64,000 bases of DNA from Opitutaceae bacterium. GTDB lineage: Bacteria > Verrucomicrobiota > Verrucomicrobiia > Opitutales > Opitutaceae. Shown here piece by piece: positions 35,468-43,600 of the stretch. The DNA is taken from NCBI GenBank assembly GCA_030648295.1, contig JAUSID010000148.1, forward strand, positions 44,916 through 108,915, read 5' to 3'. The translations under genes were made by a program, and so were the position numbers. Positions within the stretch are counted from its first letter, which is position 1; the number at the start of each line of letters is the position of its first letter. The notes beneath the pieces are model-generated. The model searched no databases, was not told the DNA's origin, and worked only from the letters and a program-made list of their open reading frames with translations.

Positions 35468-36289
35468 TCAACCCTGCGGTCGCAGCGTGGTGTTTTGGGA
35501 GACCGGGGATGCGCTTCGCTGGCAGCGCGGACAGGCACCGGACGCGAAATCGAGAGTCGCGCCACAGCGCGGACACAACCGCTGCAGCACCGGCGTGCGG
35601 CGCTGGTTTTCCCGCAGATAAAGCAGCATCAGCCCGGGCCCGAAGGCCCATAGCAGCACCGCGAAGCCGAAAACGATGCCGGTATACGATCCGCGCTCGC
35701 AATAGCAGTCCTGCGTGCTGCGACGATAAACCAGCGCGTGCGTCGGAATCGCCACCAGCAGTTCCAGGCAGCTCCCGCGGATGAGCACACGCACGACGGT
35801 CTCGGCTTTCGCGAGGAAGTCGCCGGCGCGAAAATAAATGTAGAACACGATGCACCATGCCGCCCAGACGAGAACAAACGTCGTCCACATCGGCCATCCC
35901 ATCATCGCTTGGAATCCCGGTTTCCATTGGTCCGGCATTTCCAGCACCGTCGCGAGGACCGCGGCGCAGAGCATCGCGGCGGCGAACGCCACCGCCAGGA
36001 TTGCGTGCCAGCGCGGATGCCCCACTCCATTCCCGAGAACGGCCGACTGCCGCAGGGGCCGGAGGAACGCCCACTGCGCCAGCAACATCAGGCCAAGGAA
36101 GATTGCGTTCGGTCCCGCGACGTTCTCCCAGGGGATAATCGTTATGGCCAGCGGCGTGCCGAACACGCCGTACCGCGCGAACTCCGGCACGCCCCCGCCC
36201 ATCAGCGGCAGAGCCAGCCACGTCACGAAAACCCCGATACAGACGATGGCTCCCGCGAGCAGCAATCGGCGATAGGAGGAAGCGGACAT
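35468..36289 (-). CDS. Membrane protein with C-terminal zinc ribbon, unknown function
   Basis: A 273-residue protein with about six hydrophobic segments (for example LLLAGAIVCIGVFVTWLALP, AILAVAFAAAMLCAAVLATV and TTFVLVWAAWCIVFYIYF). The cytoplasmic tail carries a double CPRC motif (CPRCGATLDFASGACPRCQ), a rubredoxin-like zinc ribbon. A Cys pair QDCYCERGSY sits in a loop near residue 195. No family with a known role is recognised. The C-terminal codons and the spacer beyond run into repeats. The gene stands alone between the acyl-CoA operon and the bidirectional terminator. Confidence 0.7.
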   Translation of the reverse strand: MSASSYRRLLLAGAIVCIGVFVTWLALPLMGGGVPEFARYGVFGTPLAITIIPWENVAGPNAIFLGLMLLAQWAFLRPLRQSAVLGNGVGHPRWHAILAVAFAAAMLCAAVLATVLEMPDQWKPGFQAMMGWPMWTTFVLVWAAWCIVFYIYFRAGDFLAKAETVVRVLIRGSCLELLVAIPTHALVYRRSTQDCYCERGSYTGIVFGFAVLLWAFGPGLMLLYLRENQRRTPVLQRLCPRCGATLDFASGACPRCQRSASPVSQNTTLRPQG

Positions 36290-36459
36290 GCGGCTGAACC
36301 GCAGTGTGCGTGGCCCGGCGCCACGCGCAATGCCGTTTCCGTGCGGCGGTGTCGGAGGCCGGCACTCAAAAGCTTATCGCGCCGTCAACCGATCCAGCTC
36401 AGCGGATAATTCCGAAGCAAACGCTCGGTTTCCGAAATGATCAATCCGCCCCAAAAAGC

Positions 36460-36489
36460 AAAAAGGGCGGACCTTTGTCCGCCCTTTTT
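36460..36489. terminator. Strong bidirectional rho-independent terminator
   Basis: Perfect arms AAAAAGGGCGGAC (36460-36472) and GTCCGCCCTTTTT (36477-36489) flank the loop CTTT, with A-rich and T-rich ends on both sides. It lies beyond the 3' end of the DUF2934 gene (minus strand, stop at 36560). It is the only textbook intrinsic terminator I see in the window. Confidence 0.8.
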
Positions 36490-36559
36490 GGGATTCGAGG
36501 GGGATGCGGCACGAGGCCGCCGAACCCAAAGTAATCGCCCTCCGTCCGCCGTTCGGCGC

Positions 36560-36925
36560 TTATTTGCGCCGGCCAACCCCCGCCATCTGGCCGGCTGTGC
36601 CGGCACTTGTTTTGTCGCTGTTCACCGGCGAGTTGGGCGGCCGTTTCGTGTCGCGGCCAGGCGTCGTGGTGCGCGCGGTTTGCAGCGGACGGATGTCAGG
36701 GCCGCCGGTGGAACGCCTGTCCACGCCGCCGTTCCTCGGGGCATTCTCGCTCGCGCGCGCTTGATCGGGATTCGAGCGGCCTTCGCTCAATTCCTTTTCC
36801 GCCTGTAACCAGTGGCGTAAATCAGCGCCGTCGGGCCGTCCTTCCTGTTCCCATAATTCGTATGCCCGACGCGAAATCGCGTCAGCGGAGATGTCTGTGT
36901 TCGAGGAAAGAGATGTTGTCGACAT
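36560..36925 (-). CDS. DUF2934 domain protein
   Basis: A 121-residue soluble protein. The DUF2934 motif is ISRRAYELWEQEGRPDGADL then RHWLQAEKEL at about residues 17-46. The rest is a low-complexity, Arg/Thr/Pro-rich tail without predicted fold. DUF2934 proteins are small, widespread in Verrucomicrobiota, Proteobacteria and Planctomycetota, and of unknown function. ATG 36925 is chosen (MSTTSLSSNTDIS); an ATG nine codons upstream is possible. Its 3' end points at the terminator at 36460-36489. Confidence 0.8.
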   Translation of the reverse strand: MSTTSLSSNTDISADAISRRAYELWEQEGRPDGADLRHWLQAEKELSEGRSNPDQARASENAPRNGGVDRRSTGGPDIRPLQTARTTTPGRDTKRPPNSPVNSDKTSAGTAGQMAGVGRRK

Positions 36926-37154
36926 GGAGGTTGGGTTCATCGGCCGCAGCATACACTGGCCCTCCTTGACGTGGCATCCGGAGGATTTCCGTACTTACTT
37001 ACCGGGAAAAACCCCGGCGTCTAAGGGGTATCGGCAACGCCGGCGAAACGTGAGTTCTGCCACGAAAAATCGCCGCCGCGGCGCGGTTTTATCGCCGGGG
37101 TCGCCGGTCGACATTGTCATTCGCCGCATTATTCCCTCCTTTCTTTTCCTTCCC

Positions 37155-38213
37155 ATGACGTCATTTGGCCAGAGCCCCGATGGGCACGAAGCCCGGCTTT
37201 ATACCCTCGAGAATTCAAATGGATTTCGCGCCGAAATCACCGATTACGGCGGGATTATCGTCCGGCTGTTCGCGCGCGACCGCAAAGGCCGCCTGGGCGA
37301 CGTGGTGCTCGGATTCGACACCCTGGCGGGCTACGTGGCGCAGTCCCCCTATTTTGGATGCATCATCGGGCGCGTCGGCAACCGCATCGCCAACGGCCAG
37401 TTCACGCTCAACGGGCAGACCTACACGCTCGCGAAGAACAACCGCCCCGGCGGAATCCCGTGCCACCTGCATGGCGGGATGCGCGGCTTCGACAAGGTAT
37501 GGTGGGACGCCGAACCATTCACCAACGCCGACGGCGGCGGGCTGCGGCTGCGTTACCAATCGAAGGATGGCGAGGAGGGTTATCCCGGGAACCTCGACGT
37601 GTCCGTCACCTACCTCGTAACCGGCGACGACGCGCTGCGGATCGATTACGAGGCGCAGACCGATCGCGCAACGCCGGTGAACCTGACCAACCATTCGTAT
37701 TTCAATCTCGCGGGCGAGGGCGCCCCACCCGTGCTGGGCCACGCGCTGACGCTCAACGCGTCGGCCTACACGCCCGTAAATGCGGGTCTGATTCCCCGCG
37801 GCGAGATCACGCCGGTGGAGAACACGCCATTCGACTTTCGCGCGCCGCACACGATCGGCGATCGAATCGATCGGCCGCATGAACAACTGCGATTCGCCGG
37901 CGGGTACGATCACAACTTCGCCCTCGACGCACGTGATGGCGCGCCGGCCATCGCCGCCACCGTGCTCGAACCCCAATCCGGACGTCTACTGGAAGTGCTC
38001 ACGACCGAACCGGGCGTCCAGTTCTACAGCGGGAATTTCCTGACCGGCATGTTGGCCGGCAAGAACGGGCACGTGTACCCGCGGCGCGGCGGATTCTGCC
38101 TTGAAACCCAGCACTTCCCCGATTCGCCTAACCAGCCCGATTTTCCCCCTGTGATTCTCCAACCTGGCGCCACGCTGCACTCAACCACCGTTTACCGGTT
38201 CAGCACGCGGTGA
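37155..38213 (+). CDS. galM: Aldose 1-epimerase (mutarotase)
   Basis: A 352-residue galactose mutarotase-type enzyme interconverting alpha and beta anomers of aldohexoses. It has the family pattern ITDYGGIIVRLFARDRKGRL, GRVGNRIANGQFTLNGQTY, HLHGGMRGFDKVWWD, the catalytic His in VNLTNHSYFNLAGEG, and the catalytic Glu in GGFCLETQHFPDSPNQPDFP. ATG 37155 is a conservative start; the in-frame codons just upstream (IVIRRIIPSFLFLP) are hydrophobic and could belong to a signal peptide from a non-ATG start, so export is possible. The stop overlaps the GTG of the multiheme cytochrome gene (GTGA), an unexpected pairing. Confidence 0.92.
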   Translation: MTSFGQSPDGHEARLYTLENSNGFRAEITDYGGIIVRLFARDRKGRLGDVVLGFDTLAGYVAQSPYFGCIIGRVGNRIANGQFTLNGQTYTLAKNNRPGGIPCHLHGGMRGFDKVWWDAEPFTNADGGGLRLRYQSKDGEEGYPGNLDVSVTYLVTGDDALRIDYEAQTDRATPVNLTNHSYFNLAGEGAPPVLGHALTLNASAYTPVNAGLIPRGEITPVENTPFDFRAPHTIGDRIDRPHEQLRFAGGYDHNFALDARDGAPAIAATVLEPQSGRLLEVLTTEPGVQFYSGNFLTGMLAGKNGHVYPRRGGFCLETQHFPDSPNQPDFPPVILQPGATLHSTTVYRFSTR

Positions 38214-40561
38214 GCGTTCCCGACGACCAGAGCAAGCGTCGCGATGAAGCGATCCCGCCGCATCGCACACCCCCGAGACTCAGCCGTGCCGTCGGCTCGC
38301 CCGGCGCCGACGTGGCGCGGCGATCCGTCATCCTCATCACCGGTGCCCTGACGATCACGCTTTTCGCCAGCCTCGCCCCGGGTTGCCGTCGCGATGATCC
38401 GAAGCGCGTGACGGCGCCCGTCGCCGCGACTGCCGCGATGAGCCACGCCTCGAGCGACTGCCGCTCCTGCCACGAGGATATCTACAAGACGTGGGCGGAT
38501 TCCCATCACGCCCACGCGCACCGCGTGGTGAACCCGGTCGCGGACGCGGACGCGTTCACCCCGAAAAAATTTCCGCTGCACGGCGTCAACTACGAGCTCG
38601 CCCTCGAGAACGGCCGTCCCGCGCTCACCGAGTTGCGCCCCGACCGGCCCCCGCAGCGGTTCACGGCGGATTACGTCCTCGGGTACACGCCGCTCCGGCA
38701 ATACGTCGTGCCGGTTGGCAACGGCCGATACCAGCTCACCGAACTCGCCTACGATCCGGCCAAGAACGATTGGTTCAACGTCTTCGGCGATGAACGTCGG
38801 CAGCCCGGCGAATGGGGCCAGTGGCTCGGGCGCGGGATGAACTGGAACTCGATGTGCGCGCACTGTCATCTGACCGAGTTCCGAAAAAACTACAATCCCG
38901 CCACCGACGCCTATGCCTCGACGTGGACCGAACACGGCGTCGGTTGCGTGCAGTGCCACGGCAATCTCGCGCCGAACCACAGCGATCCCAACCGCAAGCC
39001 GATTGTGCGTTCGTCTGGCGCGCAACCGACCGAGCCCAAACCACCCGCGGTCCTCGCGGCCGTGCGCCAGCGGGCGCAGGAAACGTGCGCTCCATGCCAC
39101 GCCCGCAACGAGCTGCTCACTGGCGATGTCCGGCCCGAGGTCGCGTACAACGATCATTATCGGCTCACCCTGCCCACCGATGCCGCCGTGTTTTATCCCG
39201 ACGGCCAGGTTCGCGATGAAGATTTCAACTACACCTCTCTGATGACGAGCCGCATGGGCGGAAAAGCCGGCATCACCTGCCTCGACTGCCACGAACCTCA
39301 CAGCGGCCGTACGCGGCTGCCGGCGAGCAACAATGCTCTTTGCCTCCAGTGCCACGGAGCGCCGGGCCGCCAGAATGCGGTTATCATCGATCCGCTCGCG
39401 CACTCGCATCACAAGGCCGACAGCACCGGCAACCAGTGCGTTACGTGCCACATGCCGATGACGACATATATGCAGCGCGACCCCCGGCATGATCACGGTT
39501 TCCTCAAACCGGATCCGCTGCTCACCAGGGAACTCGGCATTCCGAACGCCTGCAATCGCTGCCACACGGATCAGACGGTGGATTGGTCGATCACCCACAC
39601 GGAGCAGTGGTACGGCGAAAAGATGAATTCGCGCCAGCGGGCGCGGGCGCGCGCCGTCGCCGCCGCGCAAACGGGTGCTGCCGGCGCGACCGAGCGGCTG
39701 CTCGAGTTCATCGCCAGTGAAGACATCCCCGCGTGGAAGGCGACGCTCCTGCTCCTCACGCGCGCCCATGCCGCCAACCCGGCGGTGATCGCGGCCGCGC
39801 GCGCGGCGACGACCGATGCCGATCCCATGGTGCGTTCCGCCGCGGCGCAGGTGCTGGCCACCTCTCCGGGCGGCGCGCCGGCTTTGCGTCCGCTCCTGAA
39901 GGATCCGTTCCGGCTGGTGCGTCTGGACGCCGAGTGGGCGCTGTCGCCCGAATTGCCGGAAAATTCGCCGGAGCGAAAAGAACTGGAGGCGTATCTGACC
40001 GTCGCCGCGGATCAGCCGACCGGCCGGCTGCGAATCGCACAGGATCTTTTCAATCGCGGGCGGACGGCCGACGCCGAGGCCCCCTTGCGCAAGGCAACCG
40101 AGTGGGATCCGAATTCGCCTGGCATTCACGAAACGCTCGGGCTCGTGCTCGATGCGCTCGGCCGCAGCGGCGAGGCCGCGGCTTCGCTCTGGCGGTCCGC
40201 CCAGTTGAACCCGACGGAAGCGCAGCCCGCCATGAATGCGGCGCTCGCGTTCGCGGCGGCGGGAAAACTGCCCGATGCCGAACTGGCGCTGCGTGAGGCC
40301 GTCCGCCGCGATCCACGCCTGGACCGCGCGTGGTACAACCTCGGACTGTTACTCGCGCAGACCAACCGGCCAGCCGAAGCGATCACGGCGCTCCAGCAGG
40401 CGGAACAAATTGCGCCGCGCGTGCCGGATTATCCCTACGCCCGCGCCACGATTCTTTGGCAGCGTGGTGAGCGCGAGGCGGCGGAAGCGGCCGCGCGCCG
40501 CGTCCTCGAAATCGATCCGTCGCACGCCAATGCCCGCCAGCTGCTGCGTTCGCCGCGGTGA
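38210..40561 (+). CDS. Octaheme c-type cytochrome fused to HEAT-like and TPR repeats
   Basis: A 783-residue exported protein. After an N-terminal hydrophobic segment ending in a possible lipobox (TLFASLAPGC, residue 59) there are eight CxxCH haem-binding motifs from residue 84 to 450: CRSCH, CAHCH, CVQCH, CAPCH, CLDCH, CLQCH, CVTCH and CNRCH. Residues about 480-590 are alpha-helical with HEAT-like units (VRSAAAQVLATSPGGAPALR), and 600-780 hold tetratricopeptide repeats (AWYNLGLLLAQTNRPAEAI). The haem part resembles the cytochrome c554/multihaem Doxx-type proteins; electron partner and substrate are unknown. The start GTG 38210 overlaps the galM stop. Maturation requires periplasmic cytochrome c biogenesis. 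Confidence 0.85.
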   Translation: MSVPDDQSKRRDEAIPPHRTPPRLSRAVGSPGADVARRSVILITGALTITLFASLAPGCRRDDPKRVTAPVAATAAMSHASSDCRSCHEDIYKTWADSHHAHAHRVVNPVADADAFTPKKFPLHGVNYELALENGRPALTELRPDRPPQRFTADYVLGYTPLRQYVVPVGNGRYQLTELAYDPAKNDWFNVFGDERRQPGEWGQWLGRGMNWNSMCAHCHLTEFRKNYNPATDAYASTWTEHGVGCVQCHGNLAPNHSDPNRKPIVRSSGAQPTEPKPPAVLAAVRQRAQETCAPCHARNELLTGDVRPEVAYNDHYRLTLPTDAAVFYPDGQVRDEDFNYTSLMTSRMGGKAGITCLDCHEPHSGRTRLPASNNALCLQCHGAPGRQNAVIIDPLAHSHHKADSTGNQCVTCHMPMTTYMQRDPRHDHGFLKPDPLLTRELGIPNACNRCHTDQTVDWSITHTEQWYGEKMNSRQRARARAVAAAQTGAAGATERLLEFIASEDIPAWKATLLLLTRAHAANPAVIAAARAATTDADPMVRSAAAQVLATSPGGAPALRPLLKDPFRLVRLDAEWALSPELPENSPERKELEAYLTVAADQPTGRLRIAQDLFNRGRTADAEAPLRKATEWDPNSPGIHETLGLVLDALGRSGEAAASLWRSAQLNPTEAQPAMNAALAFAAAGKLPDAELALREAVRRDPRLDRAWYNLGLLLAQTNRPAEAITALQQAEQIAPRVPDYPYARATILWQRGEREAAEAAARRVLEIDPSHANARQLLRSPR

Positions 40562-40671
40562 GTGAAAGTGGCTGCGGCTTCCAGCCGCAGGACGTTCGAG
40601 CGAACTTTCGATCCCATCGGCGGCTGGAAGCCCGCCGCCACTCACAGAAATCAGCGAGAGTTTGGTCGCGT
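40562..40671. repeat. Inverted GGCTGCGGCTTCCAGCCGC repeat between convergent genes
   Basis: GTGGCTGCGGCTTCCAGCCG (from 40568) is itself a hairpin and is mirrored by GGCGGCTGGAAGCCCGCCGC at 40618-40638, so the 110-base spacer folds on itself. It may terminate both converging transcripts. Confidence 0.6.
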
Positions 40672-43600
40672 TCAACGCCGCCGGCGCCGTTGTGACCACA
40701 TCAGGACCACCACGCCGATGCCGAGCAACGCATACGTGGAAGGCTCTGGCACGGGCGTGAAGTTCAGCAACAGGCTCATGCCCGGCGCGCTGGTGATCAG
40801 GCTCAGGGAGAACGATCCGACCCCGATGTTCGAAATCACCTCGGTCGTGTCGAACGTGAACGCGCTCTGGAGCGTGCCGGTCAGCGTAATCGACGTCGCG
40901 TTCAGCACGGCCCACGATTGCGCCACGGTCGGGTCAAAGTTTGTCACCGAGCCGATCAAATCGAGCGACCCGGCCGGGACGATTTTGAACGTGAACGGCG
41001 TCGTCGGCGCATTGATCGCGACCGCACCCGTGACATCAATCTGGTCCCAGTTGCCCGTAACGTCCGGAAGCTGCCAGCGATAAACGCCGCCGTTCTCGAG
41101 GCTCAGGGCGGTGCTGGCAAACGTCAGCGTCCCTGTGCCATGCCCGCCACCCGGTGACAGCGCGAGACCCGTCTTGATGCTGAGCGTGCCGCCCGGCTGA
41201 AAGGTGCCGCCGCCGGCGAGCACGCCGCTGTTCAGCGTCAAAGGATTCGAGAGTGTCACGCCCGACTCGACGGCGAGGATTCCGCCGTCGAGCGTCACCG
41301 TGTTGGTCGTTGCGCCAAATGCCTGGTTGACGCCAGCAACCACACGGACGCCGGACTGGATTTTCGTGCTGCCGGTGAAGCTGCTGCTGCCGTAGAGATA
41401 AAGCGTCGTTGGCGTCGCGGGGTATGGGCCGCCGAAGACCAGCGAGGCTCCGGTTCCGAGCGAGAACTGGCCATAGTAGGACGAACTCCCGGCCTGGCTC
41501 ACCGTCAGGGTCTTTCCCGCCGCCACCTGAATGAGACCCAGATTGTTGTATCCAGAAATACCGTTCACGTTCGCGTTCTCGAGGAACGACGCCAACGTCG
41601 CGGCCGTGCCGCCGATTTCCAGCTGCCCGGTCCCGGCCGCATTCAGGCTCGTGAAGGCCGCCGTGCCCTGCTCCACCGAAATCCCGCCGGCGAACGTGTT
41701 CGCGCCCGAGAACGTGACCGTGCCGCTGCCAGTCTTGTAGATCCGATAGGGCTCGCTGCCGCCGGTGGTTGCATCGGCCGAAATGACCCCGCTCAATGTC
41801 AGCGATTCCGTACCCCCGACATCCAGGTGCGCCTTGAGCCGGATCGGATTCGCCACGGTGCGCGCGCCGCCGGAAGCGAAGAGCAGCGGGCGGTTGCCGA
41901 AGTCGAAATAGTACCACATCTGGTCGACCGTCAGCGTGCCGGAGCTGAGGCCGAGCGCCGCATTGTTGCCGATGCCAAGTGCGCCGCCGAAGAGCGTGGT
42001 GCCGCCGGAGTACGTGTTCGCCGCCGACAGCGTGACCGAGGAGAGGGGCCCCGAGGGATCGTTCGGCGAACGGAAGGTGGCCGGCGTGTTCCGGTCGCCA
42101 ATTTCGACCGAGCGCGCGCCGTCGAGCACACTCGTCACGGTCACCTGCCCGCCCTTGTAGCCGGCGAATCGATACGCATTCTGCAGCGCTGGCAGCGTGA
42201 TCGTGCCGCTGAACGTGGCCGACGTCGAGCTGCCGAGAAAAATCCGCGGATCGGTCGTGGTATCCGTGCTGGTGAAACGCGTCAGCGACAGTGCGCCGGT
42301 GACCAGATGCGAGCCGCTCGCGGCGTCGAAGCCGATGATGCCATCCTGCATGGTGGCATCGAACCGGCCGATGAAGTTCGCCGGCGTGGCGCCCAACGTG
42401 CTGTCCTCCGTGCCGATGTAGCCGCCCGAGCTGGCATTGAGCGAACCGGTGCCGGGAAGCGCGCCCGTCTTGAAGATGAGCCCCGAGCTGTCCACCTCGG
42501 TGCCGCCGGTATGCGTGTTCGCGCCGCCGAGACGGACCGTGAGCGGCGCGCTGTCCGTCGAGTTCACCCACACGCGGCGCGCCGCCGTGGCAGCGTCCGC
42601 CAGCACCGTATTCACGTCCAGCATACCGCCACCGCCGCCGAAGTTGTAGCTGGTGCCCTGCGGCGTGATCGCGCCGCTCAGGATCGCGCGCGTCGCGGTG
42701 CCGAGCCGGGCGTCCCAGCCGAAGCCGCGCAGATCGATCGCGCCGGTGAACGTGTTGCTGGCGGCCGCCGTGTCGAGCGTGTCGAACCCGATCGTGCCCG
42801 TCGTCGCCGGCTTGTCGAAGCGATTGAGGAAGTTCGTCTGCAGGCTCGAGGCAAACGTCGGCGACGCGACGCCGATGTAGCCGTTGTAATTCGAGAGCAG
42901 CAGCGTGGTCGAGGGAATGGCCGCGCCGCTGCCGAAGATAATCGAGCCCCAGTTGGTAATCGTCGCGCCCGTGTACGTGTTGCTCGTGCTGTTGACGACG
43001 ACCGGCTTGTTGCCGCCCGCGACCAGCGGCGCCGAGCCGGAAATCGGCCCGTTCAGATAAAGTGGATTCTGATACGGCGAGATCTCCACATTGCCATTCA
43101 GCACCACCGCGCCCGTCACGGTGAGGCTGCCGCCGCCCCAGATCGAAAGGTATCCGTTGCCGGAGGAATTCAACACGACGCGGTTGCTGATCGTGCGGGC
43201 CGCGTCGAGGCTGAGTCCGACATACCCGTAGGAACCCGGCCCCTCGGCCATCGGGTTGAGCGTCAGGTCTCCCGTGCCCAGCGCGGAATTGTGGCCAATG
43301 TGAAGATCGCCGGCCTCGAGGAAAACACCGCCGCTGAATGTGTTGGCCCCGCCCAGCTGCGCGCTGCCGCGCACATGCAGCGAACCCACCTGCGAAGTGA
43401 TATCGGAGATGATTCCGTTGAGAGTGATCCAGTTGTAATACGAGTTCGGGTCGTCGTTGTGCAGGACACCGCCGAGTTGCAACGGCCCGCCGAGGGCAAT
43501 CGGGTTATCGATATATGCCCAGTCCGCCGAGCCCAGCACTGGCGACTGCGCCGAGTTCGGTACCGTCAGCGTCCCCGTGCCAAGCGGCCCGCCTAGAATC

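Noticed and set aside
38192..40129. 645-codon open frame on the minus strand
   Set aside because: Antisense shadow of the octaheme cytochrome gene; no start context or recognisable motif, while the plus strand has eight CxxCH motifs.
41827..43596. 589-codon open frame on the plus strand
   Set aside because: Antisense to the beta-strand repeat protein; composition is Arg/Ala/Val-rich and repetitive because the true gene is repetitive.
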